From: an uncultured Butyricicoccus sp.
Lineage (GTDB): Bacteria > Bacillota > Clostridia > Oscillospirales > Butyricicoccaceae
NCBI GenBank assembly: GCA_944376065.1
Contig: CALWBL010000001.1
Location: 124,001-188,000, forward strand
Reading direction: 5' to 3'
Length of the DNA: 64,000 bases
Shown: piece after piece, positions 49,302-58,882 of the stretch
Layout: every line of letters begins with the position of its first letter
Numbering within the stretch: position 1 is the stretch's first letter
The notes under the pieces: generated by a model
The model's input: only the letters and a program-made list of their open reading frames with translations
The model's database searches: none
What the model was told of the DNA's origin: nothing
Translations under genes and position numbers: made by a program

Positions 49302-50567
49302 ATGCAAAACATCTTTACTTCACAGCTTGCAGACGGTATAAAACTTACTTGTTTGCAAGCAAAACAGTTTAAAACTTCTGTTTTAAGTGTCACAATGACA
49401 GTGCCATTAGGTGAAAACAATGCTTTTGCTGCAATTCTTCCCCATGTTTTGCTTCGTGGCACACAAACCTATCCAAATATGTTGTCAATAAGTCGAAAAC
49501 TCGACACATTATATGGTGCAAGGATTATTCCTCTTGTTCGCAAAGCTGGTGCAAATCTCGCTATTGGTTTCATCGCTGATGTTATTGATGAACGTTTTGC
49601 AAAAGATAATCTAATAGAGCAGGTTATAATTTTGCTTTCTGAGCTTTTTAATATGCCTGCAACTGAAAACGGGCTTTTATTGGGTGAGTATGTTGAAAGT
49701 GAAAAACAAAACCTTATTGACCGAATTTCAAGGCTAAAAAGCGAGCCTAGAAGTTATGTTGTTAGACGTATGCGAGAGATAATGTACGAGGGTGAACCTT
49801 TTGGTCTATGTGAATATGGAGATATTGAACAAGTCAATAGTATAACCCCCGAAAATCTAACTTCATATCTCAAAGAGCTTATTAACACATCACCTATGCA
49901 GATTTTTTACTGTGGAAGTATTGATAATGAAACAATTTTAAACCAATTTCAATCTGCTTTTTCATTCAAAAATTGCAACAAAAAACCTGCTGAAAATATT
50001 ATTCTCCCTGCACCGGCAAAGCCAAAATATATAACAGAAGTTATGCCTGTTTCTCAAGGCAAACTTGCCATGGGATTTCGTACTGGAATATATGCCACCG
50101 ACAAAGACTATCCTGCACTTATGTTATTCTCATGTATACTTGGCGGGTACACCGGGTCACGGTTGTTTCGACATGTGCGTGAGAAACTAAGCCTATGTTA
50201 TTATGCATCATCTGGAGTAGATAAGTTTACAGGAAGTATAACAATAAGCTCTGGAATTGAAAATAAAAATGCTGAACTTGCTCAAAAGGAAATTTTATCA
50301 CAAATTTATGATATGAAATCTGGAAATATAACTGAACAAGAGCTTTCAGATGCAAAAATAAATATTCTTGATGCATTAAAGTCAATGAGCGATAATCCTT
50401 TAACACTTGAATCTTTTTTCCAAAGTGCTGTTATGAACGGTTTTTGTTTGTCCTTATCTGATTTATCTAAACAAATACAGCAAGTTTCACTTGATGATGT
50501 TATTCAGATATCGAAATTTGTAACTCTTGATACCGTTTATTTTATGAAAGGAGGCGAAACTCTATGA
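49302..50567 (+). CDS. ymfF: M16 family peptidase-like protein, non-catalytic half (YmfF-like)
   Basis: 421 residues with the two-domain M16 fold, but the HxxEH zinc motif is absent: the aligned place reads ILPHVLLRGTQTYP. The C-terminal half has SRLFRHVREKLSLCYYASSG, the conserved substrate-side R/Y motif of M16 subunits. So it is likely the inactive partner of the next gene product, as in Bacillus YmfF/YmfH. It overlaps that gene by four bases. Substrate unknown. ATG 49302 behind agaaagagg. Confidence 0.88.
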   Translation: MQNIFTSQLADGIKLTCLQAKQFKTSVLSVTMTVPLGENNAFAAILPHVLLRGTQTYPNMLSISRKLDTLYGARIIPLVRKAGANLAIGFIADVIDERFAKDNLIEQVIILLSELFNMPATENGLLLGEYVESEKQNLIDRISRLKSEPRSYVVRRMREIMYEGEPFGLCEYGDIEQVNSITPENLTSYLKELINTSPMQIFYCGSIDNETILNQFQSAFSFKNCNKKPAENIILPAPAKPKYITEVMPVSQGKLAMGFRTGIYATDKDYPALMLFSCILGGYTGSRLFRHVREKLSLCYYASSGVDKFTGSITISSGIENKNAELAQKEILSQIYDMKSGNITEQELSDAKINILDALKSMSDNPLTLESFFQSAVMNGFCLSLSDLSKQIQQVSLDDVIQISKFVTLDTVYFMKGGETL

Positions 50568-51850
50568 CACATGAAATTTTAAATAACATAGGAGAGGAAA
50601 TTTACTCTCATGTACTTTCAAATGGTTTAAAGATATTTTACATACCAAAACCCAATTTTTCTAAAACTTTTGCAATGCTTGCAACAAATTTTGGTTCGGC
50701 TGACCAAAAATTTCAAATGCAAGATGGTGCCATAATAAACACTCCTGCTGGTGTTGCACATTTTTTAGAGCATAAAATGTTTGAGGACGAGGACGGAAAT
50801 GCTCTTCAAAAATTTGCTAAAACAGGTGCCAGTCCAAATGCTTTTACCAGTAGAAATATGACTGCTTATTATTTTTCATGTACTGATAATTTCTATGAGA
50901 ATTTAAATATTTTAACTAAATTTGTATGCACTCCTTACTTTACAACTGAAAATGTAAAAAAAGAAAAAGGTATTATTGAACAAGAGATTAAAATGCTAGA
51001 TGATGACCCTTTTTGGAATGCATATACAAATGTTTACGCTGGAATGTACCATGAACATCCAATAAGAATTTCCATTGCAGGAAGTGCTGAAAGCATTGCT
51101 ACTATTGAGCCAGATTTACTCTATACGTGTCATAAGGCATTTTATAGCCCTAAAAATCTTGTTTTGACTGTTTGTGGCAATGCTGATTTTAGTAAAATTA
51201 TAGAAATTGCAGAAAAAAACACTCCAAAACAGGCTGATGATATTGCAAAGCGTTTTTATGGCAACCGAAATGAATTTGTAAGTAAAAGCGAAATCACTGT
51301 AAAAATGAATGTTTCACAACCACTTTTTATGATTGGCATTAAAGATGAACCTCTTTATAAAAATGAGTCTGCATCATACCGCCAATTAGTTGGCGAGCTT
51401 TGTTGTGAGCTTATTTCCGGAAAATCTTCAGAACTTTATTCTAATTTATATAAAAACGGTACTTTAAATCGCCGTTTTGATGCAAGTTATACCTTACATC
51501 CAGATGCGGCTTGTGTTCTTTTCAGCGGCGACAGCAAAAACCCAAAGTTAGTATGTGATGAAATATTTAAAGAGATATGTAAAATTTCTGAAAATGGAAT
51601 ATCTCCTGATGAATTTGAGCGTGTAAAACGAATGCATTATGGCATGTTGATTCGTTCACTTGACCAGCCTGACGATTTGTGCCGTATGAAATGTGAATCA
51701 ACATTTTATGGAGAAAACTTCTCCACAATATCAGAGCAATATGACAAAATTAAAACAGATGATTTGTTATATAGATTTAAAATATGGCAGGATAAAAACA
51801 AGATAACCCTTTCTCAAGTTATTCCTCTTGACTCTAAACAGGAGGGTTAA
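50564..51850 (+). CDS. ymfH: M16 family zinc peptidase (YmfH-like)
   Basis: 428 residues. Inverted zinc motif HFLEH in TPAGVAHFLEHKMFED near residue 66 and the third ligand Glu about 75 residues on in GIIEQEIKMLDDDPFW. C-terminal half with YRQLVGELCCELISGKSSEL. It should be the catalytic subunit of a heterodimer with the preceding gene product. Cytoplasmic, no signal peptide. Ribosome site ggaggcg inside the upstream gene end; the lgt gene follows two bases after the stop. Confidence 0.92.
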   Translation: MTHEILNNIGEEIYSHVLSNGLKIFYIPKPNFSKTFAMLATNFGSADQKFQMQDGAIINTPAGVAHFLEHKMFEDEDGNALQKFAKTGASPNAFTSRNMTAYYFSCTDNFYENLNILTKFVCTPYFTTENVKKEKGIIEQEIKMLDDDPFWNAYTNVYAGMYHEHPIRISIAGSAESIATIEPDLLYTCHKAFYSPKNLVLTVCGNADFSKIIEIAEKNTPKQADDIAKRFYGNRNEFVSKSEITVKMNVSQPLFMIGIKDEPLYKNESASYRQLVGELCCELISGKSSELYSNLYKNGTLNRRFDASYTLHPDAACVLFSGDSKNPKLVCDEIFKEICKISENGISPDEFERVKRMHYGMLIRSLDQPDDLCRMKCESTFYGENFSTISEQYDKIKTDDLLYRFKIWQDKNKITLSQVIPLDSKQEG

Positions 51851-51852
51851 AT

Positions 51853-52701
51853 ATGGAACATTTAATCGAATTTCCTCAACTTGGTTTAAGTTTCACATTA
51901 AATAGGGTTGCATTTAATCTTTTTGGCAAAGATATTTATTGGTATGGTATAATAATAGCAATCGGTTTTATCGTTGCATCTTTTTATCTTTCTAAAAAAA
52001 CCATACAATTTGGCTATACATATGACAATTTATATGACTTATTGTTGCTTTGTTTGCCAATAGCAATTATATGTGCTAGACTTTATTATGTTATTTTTGA
52101 GTGGGAGCAATATAAAGATAACCCAATATCTATTATATACATATGGAATGGCGGACTTGCTATATATGGTGGTATTATTGGTACATTTATTACTATCTAT
52201 ATATATGGCAAAAAACATAAACTTGATATAGCTGGATTGTTAGATGTCGCATCACCTGGAATTATAATTGGTCAGATTTTTGGTCGATGGGGTAATTTTG
52301 TTAACGCTGAGGCATTCGGAGGTCAAACATCTCTCCCTTGGGGTATGTCAATAGATGGTGCTGCACCAGTTCATCCAACATTTTTCTATGAGTCACTATG
52401 GAATTTAATTGGATTTATTATACTCCATTTGTGCTGTAAACATAGAAAATTTAATGGACAAATATTTTTAATTTATGTGACATGGTATGGTTTTGGTCGT
52501 TTCTTAATAGAAGGACTTCGCACTGACAGCCTATTTATCCCAGGAACATCAATTCGAGTTTCTCAGTTATTAGCAATTATTAGCTGTGTGACAGCAGCCA
52601 TTTTGTTGGTTTTAGGAATTAAAAATAAAATTGGAACATTAAGTCAAATTTGGATACCAACTGCGATAAATCAGTCGAAAACCAAAAAAGAAAAGGAGTA
52701 A
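51853..52701 (+). CDS. lgt: Prolipoprotein diacylglyceryl transferase
   Basis: 282 residues, seven membrane helices. Transfers diacylglycerol to the lipobox cysteine, e.g. of the lipoprotein at 14.9 kb. Signature GQIFGRWGNFVNAEAFGG near residue 137, with the catalytic Arg and Asn, HPTFFYESLWN near 175 and WYGFGRFLIEGLRTDSL near 215. Ribosome site aggaggg. Operon with the M16 pair and folD. Confidence 0.95.
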   Translation: MEHLIEFPQLGLSFTLNRVAFNLFGKDIYWYGIIIAIGFIVASFYLSKKTIQFGYTYDNLYDLLLLCLPIAIICARLYYVIFEWEQYKDNPISIIYIWNGGLAIYGGIIGTFITIYIYGKKHKLDIAGLLDVASPGIIIGQIFGRWGNFVNAEAFGGQTSLPWGMSIDGAAPVHPTFFYESLWNLIGFIILHLCCKHRKFNGQIFLIYVTWYGFGRFLIEGLRTDSLFIPGTSIRVSQLLAIISCVTAAILLVLGIKNKIGTLSQIWIPTAINQSKTKKEKE

Positions 52702-52708
52702 ATACAAT

Positions 52709-53563
52709 ATGAGTGCAGTAAAAATGGACGGAAAAGCCTTATCAGCTAAGGTTAGAAACCAAATTTTAGCCGAAACTGAATGTTTAAAGACCCAAGGAGT
52801 AGTTCCTGGTCTTGCCGTTATTCTTGTAGGCGATGACCAGGCAAGCCAAATTTATGTTAGAAACAAAGAGCGTGCTTGCAGTGAATGTGGATTTTATAGT
52901 GAGAAGCATATTTTACCAGCAACAGCAACCGAAGAAGAATTGCTTGAGCTTATTGATACACTAAACAAAAACACTAAAATAAGTGGTATTCTATGCCAGT
53001 TACCTCTGCCAAAGCAAATCAGTGAGGATTCTGTAATAGCTGCAATTGACCCTCAAAAAGATGTTGATGCCTTTCATAATTCAAATGTTGGAAAAATAAT
53101 GATAGGTGACTATGATTTTCTACCTTGTACCCCTGCTGGTGTTATGGAGCTTTTAAAGGAATATAATATCGACCCTAGTGGTAAACATTGTGTGGTTGTT
53201 GGTCGTTCCAATATTGTTGGAAAACCAATGGCAATGTTACTTCTTCATAAAAATGGTACTGTTACCATATGCCACAGCAAAACTAACAATTTAACAGATA
53301 TTTGTCTAAGTGCAGATATTTTAGTTGCAGCAGTTGGAAAAGCTAATTTTATTACTTCTGACATGGTTAAACCTGGTGCTGTTGTTATTGATGTTGGTAT
53401 GAATCGCAATGAAGAAGGCAAGGTTTGCGGTGATGTTTCCCCTGATGTTATGGAAAAAGCGTCCTATATGACACCTGTTCCGGGTGGTGTTGGTCCAATG
53501 ACAATCACAATGCTTATGAAAAACACCATTAAGGCTGCCAAACTGCAAAATGGTATCTCATAA
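52709..53563 (+). CDS. folD: Methylene-THF dehydrogenase / methenyl-THF cyclohydrolase
   Basis: 284 residues. Interconverts methylene-, methenyl- and formyl-THF, feeding the MTHFR fusion at 8.6-10.4 kb. Motifs: VGDDQASQIYVRNKERAC with catalytic Lys, CQLPLPKQI, IDPQKDVDAFH, the Rossmann VVGRSNIVGKPMAMLL and TPVPGGVGPMTITMLM. All conserved. Ends at a strong bidirectional terminator. Confidence 0.97.
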   Translation: MSAVKMDGKALSAKVRNQILAETECLKTQGVVPGLAVILVGDDQASQIYVRNKERACSECGFYSEKHILPATATEEELLELIDTLNKNTKISGILCQLPLPKQISEDSVIAAIDPQKDVDAFHNSNVGKIMIGDYDFLPCTPAGVMELLKEYNIDPSGKHCVVVGRSNIVGKPMAMLLLHKNGTVTICHSKTNNLTDICLSADILVAAVGKANFITSDMVKPGAVVIDVGMNRNEEGKVCGDVSPDVMEKASYMTPVPGGVGPMTITMLMKNTIKAAKLQNGIS

Positions 53564-53591
53564 TAGAATTTGAAATTTAACTTAAACAAAA

Positions 53592-53621
53592 AAAATCCTC
53601 CGCTTTTTTGCGGAGGATTTT
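53592..53621. terminator. Bidirectional terminator between folD and dut
   Basis: AAAATCCTCCGC (53592-53603), six-base loop, GCGGAGGATTTT (53610-53621), A-run before and T-rich after. Confidence 0.92.
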
Positions 53622-53630
53622 CTCTTTTTA

Positions 53631-54062
53631 TTATTTAGTTCCTGTGCTGCCATGGCCACCACGGTCTTTATTCCCTAAAATCTCTTGCTCTGAGAAAGAT
53701 ATTACAGGTTGATGTTCCACAATTCTAAACTGACATATTCTATCATTTGTTGAAATTTTAGCATCTCTCAGTGCATACGCTGGCATAAACCACTGGTCAT
53801 TATCACCACAGTATGTTTCATCAACAACGCCCATGGAATTTGTCTGTATGATACCAAAGTTTTTGAAAGTTGAACTTCTTGGCACTATATGAGCTTCATA
53901 CCCTTTAGGTAACTGCATAGCAATACCTAGAGGAATAAGTTTAAATTCTCCTGCTTTTAACTCTATATCCTCCGCCGCACGAAGGTCAATCCAATCTGAT
54001 TTACCATCTATATAGCATAATTTTTCAATTTTATCTGTGAAATATTTTATTTTTATTTCCAT
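53631..54062 (-). CDS. dut: dUTP diphosphatase
   Basis: 143 residues, trimeric all-beta dUTPase. Motif order: [59 protein letters not shown], and the C-terminal arm [15 protein letters not shown] that closes over the phosphates. It lies 13 bases after nrdG in the nrdD-nrdG-dut operon, so dUTP removal is co-expressed with deoxynucleotide synthesis. Confidence 0.92.
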   Translation of the reverse strand: MEIKIKYFTDKIEKLCYIDGKSDWIDLRAAEDIELKAGEFKLIPLGIAMQLPKGYEAHIVPRSSTFKNFGIIQTNSMGVVDETYCGDNDQWFMPAYALRDAKISTNDRICQFRIVEHQPVISFSEQEILGNKDRGGHGSTGTK

Positions 54063-54075
54063 TTTTATCTCCTAA

Positions 54076-54579
54076 TCAGTTATAATCCAGTTCAGATAGA
54101 AGCACAATTTGTTTGAGTTTAAATGTTTTTGGCACATCAATAACCCGTTGGTTTTCACTACCTCGCCATGGCAGCTTTACATCTTTTAATGACTGAATAA
54201 ATCTGCCATCTACAACTACATCAACAAACTGCATAACTGGAAGATTTCTTACTTCTTCAAATCTATATCCGGTATATAGCCATATTGTTTTTGTTGGAAA
54301 CTTATCACGAATTTCCTTGCAAAGCTCTGTTATTTCTTCACGATTCGGCATAAATAATGGGTCTCCCCCTGAAAGGGTTACACCTGAAACATAATCATGT
54401 TCTAATTCGTTGAAAATCTCTTTCTTTGCCTCATCATCAAACTCTAAACCGCCACACTCGTCCCATGTTATCGGGTTTTGACAGCCCTCACAAGCGTGTT
54501 CACAGCCCGCAACCCATAAAACAGTCCTTATACCCTCTCCGTTTAACATATCATCTTTCGTAATATTATGATAACGCAT
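54076..54579 (-). CDS. nrdG: Anaerobic ribonucleotide reductase activating protein
   Basis: 167-residue radical-SAM activase that installs the glycyl radical on NrdD. Cluster motif WVAGCEHACEGCQNPITW (CxxxCxxC type, C..HA.EGC) near residue 25 and VTLSGGDPLF near 67. Adjacent to nrdD with no gap. Requires anaerobiosis. Confidence 0.95.
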   Translation of the reverse strand: MRYHNITKDDMLNGEGIRTVLWVAGCEHACEGCQNPITWDECGGLEFDDEAKKEIFNELEHDYVSGVTLSGGDPLFMPNREEITELCKEIRDKFPTKTIWLYTGYRFEEVRNLPVMQFVDVVVDGRFIQSLKDVKLPWRGSENQRVIDVPKTFKLKQIVLLSELDYN

Positions 54580-56700
54580 TTACATACTCTTTCTTTCTGC
54601 AATTTCTGCCATTTTTGCTTCGTTTAAACGAGTATCTCCCTTGACTCTTGAATAGGACAGATAGCCATTCATACGCTCAATTTTTGTTAAATTATGACTT
54701 CCGCATTTTGGGCAAACTTCCATTGAAAGTTCCTCATGTCCACAATCATTACAATAAGCAAGCGATAAATTAACACCTTCATAAAAGCCCATTTTCATAG
54801 CACGACGAACCATTGTGCGGATAGCCTCTAAATTATAATCTATTGGATATTTAACATATTGAATTTTACCACCATTGCAAAGGTTCCAGTAGCGATATTC
54901 AAGATTTTGCTTTTCAATAGGTGTAATATCCTCTGAAACATGACAGTGGAAACTATTTGAAACATATTCTCTATCGGAAACGCCTTCAATTATACCATAT
55001 TTAGCACGGAACTGATGAACCTGTAAACCACAAAGGCTCTCTGCTGGTGTGCCATAAATTGCGTAAAGATAGCCGTCTTCTTCCTTAAACTGGTTTACTT
55101 TTTCGTTTATGTACTCAAGCACTTCTTTAGCAAACTCACCATCTTCAACCAAACTTTTTCCATTGTATAGCATTTGCAACTCATTTAAGGCAGTAATTCC
55201 GAAAGATGCAGTGGCAGTTTTCATTATTGGTTTAATTTTGTCATTTATTCCCAAATGGCCACCATAAAAACCGCCTTCACAATAGGCTAATGGATTAGTA
55301 GATGCTCGCATTTCTCCCAAATACGCATAAGTACGGATATGTAATTTACGAATAAGTTCCAGATAATAGTCTAAAACCTTATAAAAATCGAGATTTTCTT
55401 GTCTAGCTTTTGCCAAAATCATAGGTAAATGTAATGAAACAGCACCAATATTCCATCTTCCAACGAAAACAGGCTTATCATTTTCGTCAGCAGGTTTCAT
55501 TCCTCCACGCTCATACCAAGGGGAAAGAAATGCACGGCAACCCATTGGGCTGATAATCTGTCCATATTTTTTGTACATTGAAGGAACATAACCTTCGCCA
55601 GTAAGTGAAAGCCAATCTGGATACATAGCTCTTGATGAGCAAAGAATACCTGCCTCAAACACATCTTCCAGTTCTTTGCCCTTACCATGTAGGTTTTCAT
55701 CATATAAAAATACAATTTTAGGGAATAAAACAGGCTTTTTCTGACCTTTCTTCCCCTGACCACGACGACGAACATCAAGCATTGTTATTGATGCGATTTT
55801 TGCGAATCTGCTTGTTCCTGTACCCATTGTCATTGTGATAAATGGATAATCTCCACGGCTTGATGCAACAGTGTTAAACTTATACTCCCAACCTTGGAAT
55901 CCTTGCTCAAAATCCTTGAGAATGTCTGCGATTGCCTCTTTTTCGACCATCTCTGCATCAAGTCCCATTCGTGTATATTTTTCAGTTAGCATTTTATATG
56001 TTTTTTCTGCATATGGTTCTAAAAGTAAATCAACACTTGGAACAGTAAATCCACCATACTGCTGACTGGCCGCAGACAACACAATATCACCTATAACATC
56101 AAACGCAACATTAAGTGTTTTGGGTTCATTATACCATAAATTTCCCATTTCAAAACCGTCTTTAAGCACATTTTGAACATCGAACAAACAGCAATTCATA
56201 GTATCACGTCTAGCAGACATATCATGAACATATATATAACCATCTCTACAAGCCTGAAGTTCCTCTGTTGTCATAAAAAACTTTTGATATAGCTCTTTAT
56301 TAAGTTGATTAAAAATTAAACTACGCTTTGTAGAAACTAGTGCCGAGTCAGTATTAGAATTTTCCTTGTCACCTATATACATAATTGACTGACTTTTTTT
56401 ATATACACTATCCAACATTCCAACGAAGTCTTGCTTATAGTTTCGGTAATCACGATAGCTTTTTGCGACTTCTGGGCGAACACGTTCAAGAGCTGCCTCA
56501 ACCATATTATGCATCTGCCAAATTTGAATTTCAGATGTATTCATCTGGTTTACATAGTCCTCTACATATTTGCAAATATTATTTGTTTCTTCTTTTGTAA
56601 ACTCATATAATACACGATTTGCAGATTTATTAACCGCTGCAATCACTTTATCAACATTAAATTCTTCTTTGGTGTGGTCTTTTTTAACTACATATACCAT
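54580..56700 (-). CDS. nrdD: Anaerobic (class III) ribonucleoside-triphosphate reductase
   Basis: 706 residues. N-terminal ATP-cone (about 1-90, KDHTKEEFNVDKVIAAVNKS), barrel with the substrate segments DMSARRDTMNCCLF and QYGGFTVPS, C-terminal zinc site CNDCGHEEL..CPKCGSHN, and glycyl-radical segment ERMNGYLSYSR near the end. Makes dNTPs without oxygen. I choose ATG 56700, six bases after GGAG; an ATG at 56712 is part of that site. Transcribed from a promoter with two NrdR boxes, so NrdR repression is likely; nrdR itself is not in the window. Confidence 0.95.
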   Translation of the reverse strand: MVYVVKKDHTKEEFNVDKVIAAVNKSANRVLYEFTKEETNNICKYVEDYVNQMNTSEIQIWQMHNMVEAALERVRPEVAKSYRDYRNYKQDFVGMLDSVYKKSQSIMYIGDKENSNTDSALVSTKRSLIFNQLNKELYQKFFMTTEELQACRDGYIYVHDMSARRDTMNCCLFDVQNVLKDGFEMGNLWYNEPKTLNVAFDVIGDIVLSAASQQYGGFTVPSVDLLLEPYAEKTYKMLTEKYTRMGLDAEMVEKEAIADILKDFEQGFQGWEYKFNTVASSRGDYPFITMTMGTGTSRFAKIASITMLDVRRRGQGKKGQKKPVLFPKIVFLYDENLHGKGKELEDVFEAGILCSSRAMYPDWLSLTGEGYVPSMYKKYGQIISPMGCRAFLSPWYERGGMKPADENDKPVFVGRWNIGAVSLHLPMILAKARQENLDFYKVLDYYLELIRKLHIRTYAYLGEMRASTNPLAYCEGGFYGGHLGINDKIKPIMKTATASFGITALNELQMLYNGKSLVEDGEFAKEVLEYINEKVNQFKEEDGYLYAIYGTPAESLCGLQVHQFRAKYGIIEGVSDREYVSNSFHCHVSEDITPIEKQNLEYRYWNLCNGGKIQYVKYPIDYNLEAIRTMVRRAMKMGFYEGVNLSLAYCNDCGHEELSMEVCPKCGSHNLTKIERMNGYLSYSRVKGDTRLNEAKMAEIAERKSM

Positions 56701-56721
56701 TCTTATCTCCATGCCCCTTCC

Positions 56722-56773
56722 ATCTAATATATTGTGGCTGTTACATTATATCACCCAATATGTAGTATGTCAC
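56722..56773 (-). promoter_or_regulatory. nrdD promoter with two NrdR boxes
   Basis: Minus-strand promoter GTGACA (56773-56768), 17-base spacer, TATAAT (56750-56745). Two 16-base NrdR-like boxes at 56722-56737 and 56753-56768, against consensus acaCwAtATaTwGtgt, with about 12 and 13 matches. They are 31 bases apart, three helical turns, the usual NrdR spacing. One box fills the promoter spacer, the other lies below the -10. Confidence 0.75.
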
Positions 56774-56941
56774 CCATGATTTTTGACAAATAAAAGCCCA
56801 TAAATTAGTTCATTATCGTAAACTTTAATGTTTATGCATTGACATAGTTTTCATAAAATTTTATAATAGGAAACATAAGGATTTATTTACATTTTATTAG
56901 GAGAAAATCTAATAAATTTTACGTTCTTTTGGAGGGAAAAT

Positions 56942-57478
56942 ATGGAATTGCAATCTTGTATCTTAACACGTCGCAGTATTCGCCAATTTACTGACAAAGT
57001 TGTATCACATGAGACTTTAGAAAAAATCATTTCACTAGCTGCTTATGCACCTTCCTGGAAAAACACCCAAATCTCTCGTTATATTGCAATAGAAAATCCT
57101 GATATGTTAAATGAGATATGTAAAACATATGCACCGTTTAACGCTGGTGTAATTAGTGGCTGTAAAATGCTTATAGCACAAACTTTTATTAAAAAACGCA
57201 GTGGTTTTGAACGCGATGGTTCATATTCAACCGACCGTGAAGAAGGCTGGCAGTATTATGACTGTGGAATTGCAGCACAAACATTTTGTTTAGCAGCTCA
57301 TGAGTTTGGTGTAGGCTCTGTAATACTTGGAATTTTTGACCGTGAAGGGATTGAGAAATATCTTGAAATTCCAGACGATCAAGAACTAATGGCTCTTATT
57401 GCTATTGGTTATCCATCTCAAAATGATGTTCCTGCACCAAAACGCAAAGATGTACAAACCCTTTTAAGCTATCGCTAG
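56942..57478 (+). CDS. Nitroreductase family protein
   Basis: 178 residues. FMN-binding fold: CILTRRSIRQFTDKVV at the start (phosphate-contacting Arg/Ser), APSWKNTQISRYIAIE, WQYYDCGIAAQTFCLAAHEFGVG and a C-terminal LIAIGYPSQNDVPAPKRK. It reduces nitro, quinone or other electrophilic compounds with NAD(P)H; natural substrate unknown. Ribosome site ttggaggg. Alone in its transcript, ending at a bidirectional terminator. Confidence 0.88.
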   Translation: MELQSCILTRRSIRQFTDKVVSHETLEKIISLAAYAPSWKNTQISRYIAIENPDMLNEICKTYAPFNAGVISGCKMLIAQTFIKKRSGFERDGSYSTDREEGWQYYDCGIAAQTFCLAAHEFGVGSVILGIFDREGIEKYLEIPDDQELMALIAIGYPSQNDVPAPKRKDVQTLLSYR

Positions 57479-57502
57479 TATAATAATTTTGAATATCGCA
57501 GA

Positions 57503-57537
57503 AAAAGTCCGCTGGTTTTATCCAGAGGACTTTTATT
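57503..57537. terminator. Bidirectional terminator between nitroreductase and rlmH
   Basis: AAAAGTCC (57503-57510) pairs with GGACTTTT (57527-57534) with an inner CTGG/CCAG stem. It overlaps the rlmH stop. Confidence 0.85.
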
Positions 57538-58015
57538 TATGATATTTACCACCAGCTTGTATGTTAAGTGCTCTATAAATTTGCTCTAGCACCATGACTC
57601 TAGCTAAATGATGTGGAAATGTCATGGACGACATTGAAAGTCTTAATGATGCTTGTTTCTTTAACTGCTCGTCCATACCGAATGAACCGCCTATGAGCAC
57701 AGCCAAACGGCTAATTCCATTTAAAGAAAATTCTGATATTTTATCAGCTAAAGCCTCACTTGACATAGTTTTGCCCTCTATACACATTGCGATTACCGCT
57801 GCACCCTGTGGTATTTTAGAACGAATAAGTTCCGCCTCTTTTTCTAAAGCCGATGTTATTTGACTATCCGATGGCTTGTCTGGCAAACGTTGCTCAGGCA
57901 ATTCTAAAATTTCTAGTTTACAATATCCTGCAAGACGCTTTTCATATTCATTAACAGCATCTTTCCAAAACTTTTCTCCTAACTTGCCTACGCAAATGAG
58001 CCTAATGCCAAGCAT
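57533..58015 (-). CDS. rlmH: 23S rRNA (pseudouridine1915-N3)-methyltransferase
   Basis: 160 residues, SPOUT enzyme. VGKLGEKFWKDAVNEYEKRL at the start, VLIGGSFGMDEQL (SAM loop) and the terminal FPHHLARVMVLEQIYRALNI knot. It methylates helix 69 of 23S rRNA. The start overlaps the end of yycJ by 28 bases, so it is read from the yycJ transcript, as in many Firmicutes where rlmH ends the wal operon region. Confidence 0.95.
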   Translation of the reverse strand: MLGIRLICVGKLGEKFWKDAVNEYEKRLAGYCKLEILELPEQRLPDKPSDSQITSALEKEAELIRSKIPQGAAVIAMCIEGKTMSSEALADKISEFSLNGISRLAVLIGGSFGMDEQLKKQASLRLSMSSMTFPHHLARVMVLEQIYRALNIQAGGKYHK

Positions 58016-58806
58016 GGTTGCTCTACCTCCATTCCAAGTAATATCGGTTGTTCCATTTCATGAACTGGTGCAACAAACAATTCACACGTTAGCCCGAAAG
58101 TAAAAAGCATTTCATTTATATGCCTTAAAGCAACTACTGGTGTGTTATTTTGCTCACTAAGATGGGCTAAGACTACTGTCTTTACACCATTTTGAACTAA
58201 ATCTACAACACATTTTGCACAAGCCGCATTGGACAAATGCCCATAATTTCCTAAAACCCTTTGTTTTAGTTGGTATGGATAAACTCCATTTTTTAGCATA
58301 TCTATATCATGATTAGCCTCAAGCACAACAAAATCACAGCTTGACAACATATTTTTAATATTCTGCGAGACGAATCCAAGGTCTGTTGCAAACCCAAAAG
58401 TTATATTATCACAACTGATTATGTATCCAACGCTTTCATTAGCATCATGGGGTGTTAAAAATGATTCTATCTTAGCTGAACCAATATCAAAACCATCTCC
58501 ACCGCAAAATGTATGTATTATATTATTGGCATATGGTATTTTCTGCAATACTGCATGGGATGTGCCATTAGTCATGTACACTGGAACTGAATATTTCTTT
58601 GCGAATGTTGCAAGTCCTTTTATATGGTCCGTGTGCTCATGCGTAACTATCACCGCATCTAACATATCAACCGTTAAACCAAGGCTTTTTAGTGCGTTGT
58701 TAAGTTTACGAACAGATACACCCATATCTATCAAAATTCGTGTGTTTCCGCACCAAAACAAGCTACAATTTCCCGATGAACCGCTTGCAATACTAAAATA
58801 ACCCAT
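57988..58806 (-). CDS. yycJ: YycJ/VicX metallo-beta-lactamase-fold hydrolase
   Basis: 272 residues. Starts MGYFSIASGSSGNCSLFW, the family's conserved N-terminus; zinc motif VTHEHTDHIKGL near residue 60, then LTPHDANESVGYII and GHLSNAACAKCVVDL. A 5'-exonuclease activity on DNA is reported for YycJ. I place the start at ATG 58806 with GGAG four bases before it and not at 58956, which would add 50 residues unlike the family and overlap murA. Member of the walRK-yycHIJ set. Confidence 0.9.
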   Translation of the reverse strand: MGYFSIASGSSGNCSLFWCGNTRILIDMGVSVRKLNNALKSLGLTVDMLDAVIVTHEHTDHIKGLATFAKKYSVPVYMTNGTSHAVLQKIPYANNIIHTFCGGDGFDIGSAKIESFLTPHDANESVGYIISCDNITFGFATDLGFVSQNIKNMLSSCDFVVLEANHDIDMLKNGVYPYQLKQRVLGNYGHLSNAACAKCVVDLVQNGVKTVVLAHLSEQNNTPVVALRHINEMLFTFGLTCELFVAPVHEMEQPILLGMEVEQPCLALGSFA

Positions 58807-58845
58807 TTGCTCCAACAGATTAAAGCACCCTTTCATATGAAAATC

Positions 58846-58870
58846 GGGGCGGAAAACACAAAACCGCCCC
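58846..58870 (-). terminator. Hairpin between murA and yycJ
   Basis: GGGGCGG and CCGCCCC (58846-58852 and 58864-58870) form a seven-pair GC stem just after the murA stop. The following minus-strand bases are gattttc, a poor T-tract, so it may only attenuate or stabilise the 3' end. Confidence 0.5.
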
Positions 58871-58882
58871 AAATTATTTTTA

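Noticed and set aside
49302-51850. Mitochondrial-type processing or antibiotic (PqqL/TldD-like) protease system
   Set aside because: Gene order with lgt and folD and the inactive-plus-active pair match the common YmfF/YmfH set; no precursor peptide is near.
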